From the NCBI RefSeq assembly GCF_001975225.1, contig NZ_CP019445.1:558001-622000 (forward strand): a stretch of 64,000 nt of DNA. Direction: 5' to 3'. The translations under genes were made by a program, and so were the position numbers. This stretch comes from Kosakonia cowanii JCM 10956 = DSM 18146. Lineage in GTDB: Bacteria; Pseudomonadota; Gammaproteobacteria; Enterobacterales; Enterobacteriaceae. Within the stretch, counting starts at the first letter, position 1. Each line of letters begins with the position of its first letter. Positions 46,748 through 55,584 of the stretch are shown here, one piece after another. Under the pieces are notes generated by a model that searched no databases, had not been told where the DNA came from, and worked only from the letters and a program-made list of their open reading frames with translations.

Positions 46748-46990
46748 ATGAATTTATACCAACGAATTAATAATCCCCTGATGGTAATACTCACGCTGGA
46801 ATATAGTTATGAAGATAAAATGATTACCTCAAAACGAGGTTTTTTTTGGGTTACTGACCGAGAGAAATTCGTTCCTGGCACGCCAATCAAAATCAGAATC
46901 AACCCTGAAAACCCCTCTGATTTTTATTATTTGGAATATGAAACTCGTTGTTCGTTAATGTATATATGTAAACAACTCAGGTTTGTATGA
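46748..46990 (+). pseudogene. Truncated DUF3592-like gene fragment
   Basis: An 80-residue frame (MNLYQRINNPLMVILTLEYS...) directly after the betT terminator, in AT-rich DNA. The core, VILTLEYSYEDKMITSKRGF then FVPGTPIKIRINPENPSDFY, matches in order the C-terminal part of the next gene (47053-47436) and the remnant at 47458-47694. All three look like DUF3592-type beta domains. This copy lacks the N-terminal membrane helices and ends in an unrelated tail, so it is judged a truncated duplicate. No ribosome site stands out, although AGGCAG precedes the ATG. Confidence 0.5.
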
Positions 46991-47052
46991 AAGAAATAAA
47001 TCATATACTATACGTGAAGCTTTTTCCGATAAACTAAACTTCAAAAGGTTAT

Positions 47053-47436
47053 ATGGACAATTACCTCAAGGCGATCCCCATAATTCTTGTAACGGCAGTG
47101 GTTATTGCAATCGTTTACTCGATTATAAGAAGCATATTCGATGGGTTTACTAAAAAGAAAATACTTAGCAACCCTTGTTATGTCGATGCAACCATTACGC
47201 AGATTATACCGCGCACACCATCGAACCTCGGCATAGTTAGCATTTATGTTGATTACCAATTTACCGCAGAAAATGGGGAGACATATGAGAATAAGAATGT
47301 ACTCATAAATATCAAAACCATGGATCTTTATAATTACAAGCAGGGTTCAACCATTCCTGTGGTCTATCTTAAAAGTGATCCCACTAAGAACATACTCAAT
47401 ATGCGCGATGCAATGCTGGATTATAAAAGGCGATAG
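47053..47436 (+). CDS. DUF3592-like membrane-anchored protein
   Basis: A 127-residue protein with one N-terminal membrane helix (AIPIILVTAVVIAIVYSII) and a beta-rich domain: CYVDATITQIIP, VSIYVDYQFTAENGETYENK, YKQGSTIPVVYLKSDPTKN. The GSTIPVVYLKSDPTKN stretch is the DUF3592 hallmark (entry to a V-x-Y-x-P-x-x-P-like end). ATG 47053 follows AAAAGGTTAT. It is the only intact member of a three-copy cluster with two degenerate copies on either side, in AT-rich DNA between betT and DUF1493. Function unknown; orphan immunity-like arrays have this look. Confidence 0.7.
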   Translation: MDNYLKAIPIILVTAVVIAIVYSIIRSIFDGFTKKKILSNPCYVDATITQIIPRTPSNLGIVSIYVDYQFTAENGETYENKNVLINIKTMDLYNYKQGSTIPVVYLKSDPTKNILNMRDAMLDYKRR

Positions 47437-47457
47437 CCATTATCTCTTAAAAGATAA

Positions 47458-47694
47458 GCATCTATAATACTGAAGAAACATATCTATCATGATGAGCGCC
47501 AGGGCGTTAATAATCACCTTACGGCAGCCGTAACGGTGAAATATATTTTCAAAGGAGAGGAAGTTATCGCCAAACGTGGTATTGCTTTCCCGTTCATTGA
47601 AAAGGATCCGTTTTTTCCTGGTGCCGAAGTCAATATCCGTGTCGACAATGAGACGGGAAAACACTTCTATTTTAGCGATTACAAAACCTATTAA
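47458..47694 (+). pseudogene. Remnant of a DUF3592-like gene
   Basis: The frame is open from 47458 to the stop at 47692-47694 but has no ATG before a GTG at 47536. It encodes VTVKYIFKGEEVIAKRGIAF and DPFFPGAEVNIRVDNETGKH, closely similar to the fragment at 46748-46990. Only the C-terminal half of the domain survives and the membrane helix is missing. The stop overlaps by 4 bp the convergent DUF1493 gene. Confidence 0.55.
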
Positions 47695-48080
47695 CTCGGT
47701 GGTGTTGCAGGGCAACTTCTCTCCTGTTTGCTACGCACTTTCACCAGCACCTGATGCAACTGCCCGATGGAGAGATCGCGCACCACGGGCTCTGGCTCGC
47801 CGCGCAACCAGCGAAAAAAATAGCAGATGCCGAGTAGATCGAGACCTTCGCTTGTAAAGAGGTACTCGTTCTCCTTTAGCGAGAAAAGCGAGCGGAAATC
47901 CTCCTCATCCGTTTCAAAACGGACAGCAAAAAACTTCTCTGCTGCTTCAAGAAGCTCAACGCCGTCATCACCGCAAATACCCAGATCCTCTTCCAGCAGC
48001 GTGCTTTCATCGATCGCTTTGCGCGTACATCCCGAAAACTCACGCACAAATGCAATTACCTCTTCTACGCTCGGGCTCAC
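47691..48080 (-). CDS. DUF1493 family, acyl-carrier-like protein
   Basis: A 129-residue acidic protein, MSPSVEEVIAFVREFSG first. The LLEEDLGICGDDGVELLEAA segment is the DUF1493 signature: an acyl-carrier-protein-like helix pair in which the usual D-S-L phosphopantetheine site is replaced by GDDGVEL, so a classical prosthetic group is not expected. The tail RSKQERSCPATPPS looks disordered. It lies 44 bp downstream of the DUF4153 gene on the same strand. Similar small genes occur as solitary accessory genes in enteric genomes. Role unknown. Confidence 0.8.
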   Translation of the reverse strand: MSPSVEEVIAFVREFSGCTRKAIDESTLLEEDLGICGDDGVELLEAAEKFFAVRFETDEEDFRSLFSLKENEYLFTSEGLDLLGICYFFRWLRGEPEPVVRDLSIGQLHQVLVKVRSKQERSCPATPPS

Positions 48081-48124
48081 TGTTGCACTCCTCTCGCCCG
48101 GCTTTATGGCGCCGGGCTTAATGA

Positions 48125-49834
48125 TTACTGGCCTTCAAAGCCGTAATACTGCACCGGATAGCGCTGACCGTTGATCTCCAGATCGCGCCAGGGTTTGCTG
48201 ACGGTTTTCGGCATACTTTCGCGCAGCGCTTTTTCGGCGTTTTGCGATAGCGTGACGCTGCCCGCCTGACGCCACTCATTGCCCTGATGGGTATAGACCG
48301 AGATCCCGGCGTCGTTGCGGTTATAGAGCAGCACTTCCGGCGTGCCGTCGTTGTTGAGATCCTGCATCCAGATCAGGCAGGCGCGGCTATCCACCATGCA
48401 GGTGCTCAGCGTGTGATCGACATACTGCGTTTGTGCCTGCCACCAGCTCTCCGGCGGTGCTTCGCTGCCCGCGCGCAGCGGGATGCTTTTCTGCAACGCG
48501 TTAATGTCTTTCTTCGTGCCTTCGTGATAGCCGCCGAGGATTTGCATCAGCATCGCTTGTTGTTGCACCGGATCTTTAAGCCACTGCGGATGCGCTTTCA
48601 GCATCTGCAACGCTTGTTTTCCCCGACGTCCCGCGTGGCTGAACATGTAAAGATCCTCCCCATCCGCTTTGGCTTTGCCCTCAGCGTATCGCGCCAGCTG
48701 AGTGTTAACGGTGATACGCAGCGGATCGACAACCGGCGTATGCAACAAAAACCAACCGCAGGCCGTCAATGCCAGCATCAGAACGATAAAGCTGTTCATG
48801 TTCGCCGCGCCCTGTGACCAGGCCCGGCGCTGATAACTCACCAGCAGCAGAGACCCGATCAACGCGAGAAGCGTAAGAGCCACGCCGTAAACGCGATCCA
48901 CCGTCCAGCCATATTCGGCGATGCGCAGCCACAGCGCCCAGCCCGCCAGCGCAGCGAGCAGCGGCGTGATCCACTGCGCCACCAGCACCAGACGCGCAAT
49001 CACCCGCGGCGAACGCGAAGCAGCTGGCGCTTTTTCGCCAACCATGGCGCTGAACGCCAGCATCAGCAGCGTCATGGTGAGCAGCAGTGTCGCGGCAGAA
49101 ACAGAGGCCGGGATAATCGCCAGCCCTGTAAAGGGCAGGCAGGCCAGAAACAGCAGAGAGATAACCGCATGCAGCGGCAGCAGGACGCTGACCGCGAGCG
49201 TCAGCAGGTTACGGAACAGCCCGGCAGCGCCCGGCAGGCGTCGGCAAAAAACGATGCCTGCGGCGATGGCAGCACCCGTCGCCATCGCCGGGAAAAAAGG
49301 GTTATCAAAAAAGAGGTGCTCGAACAGCGTGATGCCAATCATGCTGAAGAGTTTGCTCCACAGCAGCAGCACCAGCCAGAACAGCCCGGTCATCACCGCG
49401 GTCACGCCCAGGGTGAAGGTGTTGTTCCATAGTGCGCCGGTGATAAAGGCATGTTTATCCGCTTTCTGCCCGGACGGCGTGCAGAAAGCCGCCAGAAACG
49501 GCATCACCAGAGTAAGCAGAAATGTCGATGCACCGAAGTTTGTGCCATGAAAATCATCGTTCGGCAGCCCGGGGAAGTTCCAGCGCAGCCAGCCGGTCAT
49601 TAGCGCGATAAAAGGCAGAGTCAGCAGTGCGCATAGCCACGGCTTAAGGTCTTTGACGCGATAAAGCGTGAAGGCGAGCACGCTGGCAAATGCAATGGCA
49701 AGCGGCGACAGATAAATTGAGTAGTTATCATGCAGCTTAAGCGCGTCCGGCAACGCCCATAGCAGCCCGGCGAGCGTGCCGATGGCGATAATCACCCACC
49801 TGGTCTTTGCCGGAAAATCCTCTTTTTGTAACAT
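48125..49834 (-). CDS. DUF4153 family multi-spanning membrane protein
   Basis: A 569-residue inner-membrane protein. ATG 49834 (MLQKEDFPAKTRWVII) follows AAAGGAGTCGCG; the 63-residue upstream extension is not supported. About eleven hydrophobic helices fill residues 14-375, with the DUF4153-like LFWLVLLLWSKLFSMIGI. A soluble C-terminal domain (about 385-569) contains DLNNDGTPEVLLYNRNDAGI, a calcium-loop-like or FG-GAP-like turn, suggesting a periplasmic beta-structured part. Enterobacterial relatives have no settled function. The upstream gene-poor region is described separately. Confidence 0.82.
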   Translation of the reverse strand: MLQKEDFPAKTRWVIIAIGTLAGLLWALPDALKLHDNYSIYLSPLAIAFASVLAFTLYRVKDLKPWLCALLTLPFIALMTGWLRWNFPGLPNDDFHGTNFGASTFLLTLVMPFLAAFCTPSGQKADKHAFITGALWNNTFTLGVTAVMTGLFWLVLLLWSKLFSMIGITLFEHLFFDNPFFPAMATGAAIAAGIVFCRRLPGAAGLFRNLLTLAVSVLLPLHAVISLLFLACLPFTGLAIIPASVSAATLLLTMTLLMLAFSAMVGEKAPAASRSPRVIARLVLVAQWITPLLAALAGWALWLRIAEYGWTVDRVYGVALTLLALIGSLLLVSYQRRAWSQGAANMNSFIVLMLALTACGWFLLHTPVVDPLRITVNTQLARYAEGKAKADGEDLYMFSHAGRRGKQALQMLKAHPQWLKDPVQQQAMLMQILGGYHEGTKKDINALQKSIPLRAGSEAPPESWWQAQTQYVDHTLSTCMVDSRACLIWMQDLNNDGTPEVLLYNRNDAGISVYTHQGNEWRQAGSVTLSQNAEKALRESMPKTVSKPWRDLEINGQRYPVQYYGFEGQ

Positions 49835-50224
49835 CGCGACTCCTTTGCTGTTTGGCTGGTGAGAAACCTGTTTGTACGCTTTTTTGTCGTCAAAAATCAC
49901 TACAGGTTTTTGCTGACCTTTTTCTTGCTCTGCTTTGTATGGCGCACGATGAGGCATTGTCCATGCCAGGGATAGGAGCGCAATCACTTGTTTGGGTGGG
50001 GACCTTAATCGCATACCACTCATTAACTCGAAGTAGCCAGGGAAGCATCTGGCCTACTGGGCGTAACTCAGCCATTAATAGGTGTTAAAAATAGGAGCCA
50101 ATATCAGAAAATTATTATTAGATTTCTTGATCTACTGCCAAAGATACTCGCAATTACAACATGTTAGATTGACGGGCTATTAAGTCCCAAAAGCACTATA
50201 CACATGGATTGTGAGGTTAGAAGA
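49835..50224. other. Gene-free divergent region
   Basis: This 390-bp stretch separates the leftward DUF4153 gene from the rightward unknown gene. Its left half keeps GC-rich composition and is open in the DUF4153 frame, but has no start signal. Its right half (about 50090-50200) is AT-rich and probably holds the promoter of the rightward gene. No repeat, RNA gene or clear operator is seen. Confidence 0.45.
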
Positions 50225-50920
50225 ATGAGCCGACGTGAAGATATTCTGGACCCTTCGAGATTTTGGTCTGAATCAGCAATAAAAAGCGGTCTTTTATATT
50301 CAGATGTCTTGGGATGGCTCGATATGGGGCATGCTCGTGGTGATGATATCCAGGAGTTATTAGCGCGTTTTTCTGCGGGAGAAGCCAGCGGTAAGGAGTA
50401 TTACGAAATCAAATATGAACAAAAGATGGCAATAAGCCGGTTCAATACTGGCCGCTTCAGTATCTGGCGGATAAAGCGGGGAAGAAGTATAGAAGAGCGA
50501 AGAAGTATCATTCTTGCCATGATGATGGGCACCGCAGTGGCGTTCGAAAACTGGCAGTCCATGCCATGGTTCAGTTGGTTCACCGATAGCGGCTTCAGTA
50601 GTGAAGATTTGGTCTCGGATCTGTTCGGTTTCTATAGAGTTAATTTTCCCCGCATTTACTGGCGAGATTTGCGTATTGCCAGCAAAGAATCAGCACTACG
50701 CCGATGGGACTACTATGGCCCTGTCGGTGACTACAAAAACACTGGATTTTTACCGTTGCTCTTCCCTGATCCCATCGATAAACAGCTATGCTATCGCGCA
50801 CCTTACAAGGCTCAGCTTCCGAGGTTTATGATGCAGGTTACGCCTTATAAATTGAGACCGGGTGATGACACTGTGTATCGGACTAGTAAAAGAGCAGGTA
50901 TCTCAGTTGCAATGGAGTAA
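50225..50920 (+). CDS. Unknown protein, candidate effector paired with next gene
   Basis: A 231-residue soluble protein. ATG 50225 after GAGGTTAGAAGA is preferred to the ATG seven codons earlier. Early conserved-looking segment: YSDVLGWLDMGHARGDDIQE. The GHAR histidine and the central NFPRIYWRDLRIASKESALR may be functional, and the pattern loosely recalls DUF4056-type proteins; that is only a visual impression. No signal or membrane segment. It ends 6 bp before the small anchored protein gene that has a paralogue at 12365-12829, the spacing expected of a toxin-immunity pair. Low GC relative to core genes. Function not assignable. Confidence 0.65.
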   Translation: MSRREDILDPSRFWSESAIKSGLLYSDVLGWLDMGHARGDDIQELLARFSAGEASGKEYYEIKYEQKMAISRFNTGRFSIWRIKRGRSIEERRSIILAMMMGTAVAFENWQSMPWFSWFTDSGFSSEDLVSDLFGFYRVNFPRIYWRDLRIASKESALRRWDYYGPVGDYKNTGFLPLLFPDPIDKQLCYRAPYKAQLPRFMMQVTPYKLRPGDDTVYRTSKRAGISVAME

Positions 50921-50926
50921 CTACAA

Positions 50927-51343
50927 GTGAAAAAACTAAAAAGAGCGTCACTGCTTATTCTGCTGGTCATCATTGGCTTCGTGCTGATTGATTGCAGCAT
51001 GCAGAAAGTTGCTGAGCGCCACGAAGGTTATAGCGAGGCAAACCTGTGGGCCTATTATCTTTACACCGATAGCGACATTCGCCATGCGCCGAGAGCCTCT
51101 GAGAAATATCACTTCACCTTTACCGCCGAGGATGGCACTCAGCCAAGGGACAGCAGCATTGTTTACGGTCCGGGCACTGACATAACCGTCATCAGAAATT
51201 ATTTAACCTCACTGGGTTATGTCAGCGTAAAGCGCGAAGGCTTACTTGAAAGATGGCAGCGCGAGGGGGAAACCCCGCCCTACTTTGTTATTACCCGGGA
51301 TCCGCAAACACGGACGCTGACGCTGACTCGCTCCAGTTTTTAA
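50927..51343 (+). CDS. Small lipoprotein-like protein, paralogue of 12365-12829
   Basis: A 138-residue protein: MKKLKRASLLILLVIIGF then VLIDCSMQK; Cys follows a hydrophobic helix, so it is either a lipoprotein or a single-pass anchored protein. The periplasmic domain carries NLWAYYLYTDSDIRHAPR, YHFTFTAEDGT, SSIVYGPG, IRNYLTSLGYVS and RDPQTRTLTLT, in the same order as its paralogue near the left end. It directly follows the unknown gene at 50225-50920 and may neutralise it. An immunity role is inferred from size, anchoring, pairing and duplication only. Confidence 0.7.
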   Translation: MKKLKRASLLILLVIIGFVLIDCSMQKVAERHEGYSEANLWAYYLYTDSDIRHAPRASEKYHFTFTAEDGTQPRDSSIVYGPGTDITVIRNYLTSLGYVSVKREGLLERWQREGETPPYFVITRDPQTRTLTLTRSSF

Positions 51344-51381
51344 ATAGGCTTTTCTCTTACCGCGCCATTTACTCCGAGCAC

Positions 51382-52335
51382 CTACCGGTAAGTTAAGGTA
51401 AAGGTCGCTGTTGCACTGGCGACACCTGCGCTGACGCGAGGAGCAGTCTGGTAATAGCGAGCCTTAAACTGGACGGTCTCGGTGCCGCCGCCGGGCGAGG
51501 TGTAGTAAATCCCGCGCTGCCCAAAGCGCACCGCCCGATCGTCGGGTGCAAAATAGAGCTGCACACCAACGCCCGTTGCCGCGATATCGCCGGGCGCGCT
51601 GTCCAGCTTCATCACGCCCGGCACGTTTGAGGGATGCTGTTCCGCATCGACCTGGACGTAGATACGGGCGTCTTTATCGCACTCCAGCTCAATCCAGAAA
51701 TCTTTCCATTCGGTATAGGCGCCGGGGCCATAAAAGTTCGATTTTTCATGATCGCCCAGCAGCACATAGAGCTCCGGTGTCAGGATCGTGCAGGCCGTGG
51801 TGGTAACCGTGTTGGTGCCGCCCAGCATGACATTGGCAAAATAGAAGCGGCTGGCGATTGAGGCGCGAGCCAGCACGCCCGGGGTCAATGTTCCTGGCGT
51901 GATCGCGCCGGTTTTGATTAACTCCGCTTTCATACCGGCACCGATATAAACACTGGTATTCGGCGGCACGCGCTGATCGTAAGGCAGCTGTTTTCGGGAT
52001 CCGATATTAGTTAAGCGAATCCCCACACCGGGCAAATTCGTTGCATAAATTCTGTTTCCGATGGCGCTCTGAGTGCGCCACTGGCTCATCTCCCAGCGGT
52101 AAATCCAGCTCTCAGTACATCCGGCGATGTTGTTCCCGCCGTTATAGGCACCCGTAACTGCCGTCGCAATCACGATACCGACAGGCGTATCACGTTGTAC
52201 CGAGACGTTACCGAAGCTGATGGCATTCCCGATCTCACCCGCCAGATTACTGGCAAAACCGCAGGCGGCCTTCGCGCCGCAAGAGAGGCACCACAGCGCC
52301 AGCAGGCCGGAGAGTGATTTTACGAACCGCGTCAT
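51382..52335 (-). CDS. Fimbrial tip adhesin-like protein
   Basis: A 317-residue exported protein. The start at 52335 gives an ATGA overlap with the usher stop and MTRFVKSLSGLLALWCLS, then signal cleavage near GAKA. Two-part build: an N-terminal receptor-binding-like region (about 25-170, with CGFASN and NIAGCTESWIYRWEM cysteines) and a C-terminal pilin domain starting near TTTACTILTPELYVLLGDH and ending SATATFTLTYR, whose alternating pattern fits donor-strand assembly. Last gene of the subunit-chaperone-usher-adhesin operon, so it is likely the tip adhesin. Ligand unknown. Confidence 0.82.
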   Translation of the reverse strand: MTRFVKSLSGLLALWCLSCGAKAACGFASNLAGEIGNAISFGNVSVQRDTPVGIVIATAVTGAYNGGNNIAGCTESWIYRWEMSQWRTQSAIGNRIYATNLPGVGIRLTNIGSRKQLPYDQRVPPNTSVYIGAGMKAELIKTGAITPGTLTPGVLARASIASRFYFANVMLGGTNTVTTTACTILTPELYVLLGDHEKSNFYGPGAYTEWKDFWIELECDKDARIYVQVDAEQHPSNVPGVMKLDSAPGDIAATGVGVQLYFAPDDRAVRFGQRGIYYTSPGGGTETVQFKARYYQTAPRVSAGVASATATFTLTYR

Positions 52336-54818
52336 GCCAGGCACTCCTCTTCTGTTTCAATTACTGGGCTGTTGCCGACGTTGTCCGGCAGGCGAAAATG
52401 GACTTCACACTGCTGATCCGCGTTCCATTTCACTTTGATTTTTCCTTCCTCCGGCACGCCCGCGAGATAGACCACGCCGTCATCGCCGACGATGCCGCTG
52501 CTCCCCTCTTTAAGCGTTGCCTGTGCGCCGAAGGGCACCGGAAGCCCCTGATAAGAGAGCTTCATCAGCACGCGCCACCCGACACGGGTGTTGAAATTCG
52601 CCATCACCACGGCGCCTTGCGTCGGGGTAACGGTTTGCACTGCGCTATCGATATCCACCTCATCGCCAAGGGTAGTGGTATCCAGCACCAGGCGGTTTTT
52701 CCGGTACGGCGTGACATAGGGCACCACCGCATAGCCACGCCGGTCGGTGTAGAGACCGGTGTTGTTCTGAACTTTCGCATCACGAGCGCCCGGCGCTTTC
52801 AGCACGGCCAGCGTCTGGCCCAGCGGTTGGGAGAGTGTTATGCCGTGCGGATGGGCGACAACGCCGCCTTTCAGGCCGTAGTTAATCTGTTGATAGTGCG
52901 CGTCGTAGTTGTAGCCGCCGCTTATTTCGCCCTGCCCGCCCTTGTAACCGGCGCTGAGACTCCCCGCGCTGCCCGCGCCGTGATGCGTGTGGCTCTGCTG
53001 GATGCTGTAGCTCAGGTTGTTGTCGGCAAGTGTCGTACCGCTGAGCCCCACCTGCTGGCGGGTGTCGCCGTGCCGTGCGCTGTTCAGGCTGTAGCTCGCC
53101 CAGGCGTTGGGCAGAAAACGACTGAGCGGCATCTGAACGTTGAAGGCCAGCTGTTGCTCTGCGGGCTGGGCGCGAGCTGGATAGATGTTATAGCTGTAGG
53201 CGAGGTTGTAACTGATGCCACTGAAATTGCCGCTCCAGCCGGTGCTAAGCGTGCGTTCGTAGCCCTCCTCCTGCCAGAAATCTTGCTGATAGCCAGAGAG
53301 ATAAAGCGAGCCGTAATCACCCACGCTCTGGCTGAGATCGAGCTGAAGCTTTTGCCGCTTATTACTGCCCTCCGCGCGCCGATCGTTCGCCTCCTGAAAG
53401 GTGTAAAACCCGGCGGTGGAGTAGCGGTACGCCGCAAGGGTAAAGCGGGTATCGGTGGCCTGAAAATCCTTTGCATATTGCAGCCGGTAGGAGTGGCCGT
53501 GGTGAGCGTCGTTGCCGTTCAGCGTGCTCTGGGCAACCGACATATCGGCAGACAACGAGCCGAGATCGCCAAGCCCAAAACCGAGCCCTGCCGCCCCGGC
53601 GTGGTAATTTTGCGCTGCGATCGCGCCGCCAAAAAGGGTAACGGCGCGCGGCAAGCCGTAGATGGCTGTCGCCTGACCAAAGGCTGGCTCATCGCTGGTT
53701 CGGTTACCGCTGCGATACTTCCCGGCGGTGAGGGCATACTTCAGGCGGCCTTCGCGCTGCATAATCGGCACCGCCGAGAAGGGCTGGGTAAAAGTGCGTT
53801 CGCTGCCGTCCGCCTCTTTGATGGTGACGGTGAGATCGCCGCTGCCGGAGGTGGGATAGAGATCGCGGATAACAAACGCCCCGGGCGCGACGTAGCTCTG
53901 GTAAATGATGTAGTCATTCTGCCTGATGGTTACTTGCGCACTGGAGTGGGCGATGCCACGGATCACCGGGGCAAAGCCGCGCAGGCTGTCCGGCAGCATG
54001 TTGTCGTCAGAGGAGAGCTGCGCACCACGAAACTGCACGCTGTCGAAGATCTCCGACGAGGTGTAGCTGTCGCCGAGGGTCAGTTGCCCCTTCAGCCCTT
54101 TGATGTTGCGTTGCAGATAGGTGTTAATCGACGCCCAGCGGCTGCCGTGGTTGCTGGCGTAATGCCCGGTCGAGTCGTTACGCAGCCGCCACGCTCCGAG
54201 ATTGACCCCGCTTTGCAGGCTAGCGTAGTAGCTGTCGCGCGAGCCTTTGCCCACGTCAAGCCAGCGATGGCTGCCGCTGAGGTTGTAGTTCAGCAGCGCG
54301 GCAGTGACTCCCTCGTCCCACTCGGCGGGATCGACATCGCCTCTGGCATGCGCATCCATCGCCGCCTGCGGCAGACTGACGTTGAGCCTTAACTGGCTGA
54401 ACCGCAGTTCGGCGGCGGCCATCGGGATGTAATTTCCGATATCCTCAAGAGGTGCCTCCGGCGACAGCGCCGCCAGTTCGGGAAAGGCGTCGATTTTCAC
54501 TCCCCAACCCCGCAACATCGCGGGCGTGATCTGCGCATGCAGACGCTTGTCCGCGCCCGCGATAAAAGCAATATCCTGCGCATCGCCCTGCTTTTCACCA
54601 TTCACATAGACGGTCACGCGGTAGGTACCCGGAAGCTGACCGTCCGGTTCAGCAAAGAAGGCGAGATCGGCCACCGGCTGGCCTGGGTTATCAAGCTCCA
54701 GCGCATGAAGATTAAACATCTCGCGCGCGTCCGCATGGCGCAGGTAGCCGGGCAGCAGCAGCACTATCGGCACCAGCGCCGGTAACAACGCCCGCTGCCG
54801 CGAAGTCGGCATTTTCAT
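52332..54818 (-). CDS. Fimbrial outer-membrane usher protein
   Basis: Outer-membrane assembly platform of 828 residues. The ATG at 54818 (MKMPTSRQRALLPALVPIVL) precedes a signal peptide; 45 upstream residues of open frame overlap the chaperone gene and are rejected. N-terminal domain MFNLHALELDNPGQPVADLA-like entry and FPELAALSPEAPLEDIGNYI; barrel strands from about 135; the plug region near FAPVIRGIAHSSAQVTIRQN and GAFVIRDLYPTSGSGDLTV; C-terminal domains with PTQGAVVMANFNTRVGWRVL and final cysteines (QQCEVHF, EECLA). Exports and polymerises the subunits delivered by the chaperone. Confidence 0.93.
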   Translation of the reverse strand: MKMPTSRQRALLPALVPIVLLLPGYLRHADAREMFNLHALELDNPGQPVADLAFFAEPDGQLPGTYRVTVYVNGEKQGDAQDIAFIAGADKRLHAQITPAMLRGWGVKIDAFPELAALSPEAPLEDIGNYIPMAAAELRFSQLRLNVSLPQAAMDAHARGDVDPAEWDEGVTAALLNYNLSGSHRWLDVGKGSRDSYYASLQSGVNLGAWRLRNDSTGHYASNHGSRWASINTYLQRNIKGLKGQLTLGDSYTSSEIFDSVQFRGAQLSSDDNMLPDSLRGFAPVIRGIAHSSAQVTIRQNDYIIYQSYVAPGAFVIRDLYPTSGSGDLTVTIKEADGSERTFTQPFSAVPIMQREGRLKYALTAGKYRSGNRTSDEPAFGQATAIYGLPRAVTLFGGAIAAQNYHAGAAGLGFGLGDLGSLSADMSVAQSTLNGNDAHHGHSYRLQYAKDFQATDTRFTLAAYRYSTAGFYTFQEANDRRAEGSNKRQKLQLDLSQSVGDYGSLYLSGYQQDFWQEEGYERTLSTGWSGNFSGISYNLAYSYNIYPARAQPAEQQLAFNVQMPLSRFLPNAWASYSLNSARHGDTRQQVGLSGTTLADNNLSYSIQQSHTHHGAGSAGSLSAGYKGGQGEISGGYNYDAHYQQINYGLKGGVVAHPHGITLSQPLGQTLAVLKAPGARDAKVQNNTGLYTDRRGYAVVPYVTPYRKNRLVLDTTTLGDEVDIDSAVQTVTPTQGAVVMANFNTRVGWRVLMKLSYQGLPVPFGAQATLKEGSSGIVGDDGVVYLAGVPEEGKIKVKWNADQQCEVHFRLPDNVGNSPVIETEEECLA

Positions 54819-54828
54819 TACCTTCCCC

Positions 54829-55509
54829 TCAGAGCGGCCGATGTTCAACCCGGCTGACGCCGCCGTAATCGCTGATCGCCTGCCAGCTGACGCGCGATAC
54901 CGCAGCCGAGGGCAGCGTAAAGCTGGCGTTGCCCAGGGGCGGCACCATATCAACGTCCTTAACCTCGGTTCCGTCCACTTTCAGGGTGAAGAGCGTGACG
55001 TAATAGGGCGTGGGATTGGTGACGGTCAGGCGATTGCCGCGGTGCGTGAACCGCAGATTTTGATAAGCGCTTCCCGGCTCGCCCGGCAGCCCGCCGGGGC
55101 GGTAGAAGAGCTTGATGCGCGATTTGATCACCACCTGCAACATGTTGGTGCGCGCAACGCTGTCATCCATGGCGGGAATCGATTTAACGTTCAGCCAGAA
55201 TACCGATTCGCGATCCTGCGCCAGCGCGCCGCCCGTGCGGATAATGCGCAGCAGGTTCTCTTCATCCGCGTTAATGCGAAACAGCGGCGGCGTGACGATA
55301 AAGGGCGCTTTGCGACCCTGCTCACCGCTATCAACCCAGCTCTGCACCAGATAGACATTTGATTTATTCGGGTTGCGGACGGAGAGCGAGGCCTCTTTTT
55401 TATCACCGTTATAAATAACGCGCGTCCCACCAATCACGATCCCGGCCTCTGCGGGCCCGCAAATCAGAGCCAGCAATAACGCCAGCACAACATGCAGATG
55501 CCTGTTCAT
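54829..55509 (-). CDS. Periplasmic fimbrial chaperone (PapD/FimC-like)
   Basis: A 226-residue chaperone with signal peptide MNRHLHVVLALLLALICGPAEA. Two Ig-like domains: GIVIGGTRVIYNGDKKEASL (the TRvIy edge strand), NVYLVQSWVD, FIVTPPLFRINADEENLLRI (the conserved P-P-x-x-R-x and R-I motifs), FWLNVKSIP, then RIKLFYRPGGLPG between domains. The subunit-binding Arg and Lys positions (TR, KLFYRP) are retained. 10 bp before the usher gene. Caps subunits by donor-strand complementation in the periplasm. Confidence 0.94.
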   Translation of the reverse strand: MNRHLHVVLALLLALICGPAEAGIVIGGTRVIYNGDKKEASLSVRNPNKSNVYLVQSWVDSGEQGRKAPFIVTPPLFRINADEENLLRIIRTGGALAQDRESVFWLNVKSIPAMDDSVARTNMLQVVIKSRIKLFYRPGGLPGEPGSAYQNLRFTHRGNRLTVTNPTPYYVTLFTLKVDGTEVKDVDMVPPLGNASFTLPSAAVSRVSWQAISDYGGVSRVEHRPL

Positions 55510-55584
55510 CTTCTTCTCTCCGGAGACAACATCCTTGTTATGCGGAGATACACCGTTAATGTGTATCTCCGCGTCAGTCGGGCA

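Noticed and set aside
52314..54392. A 692-codon rightward frame opposite the usher gene
   Set aside because: Antisense shadow; the leftward frame has a signal peptide, barrel pattern and operon context of a fimbrial usher.
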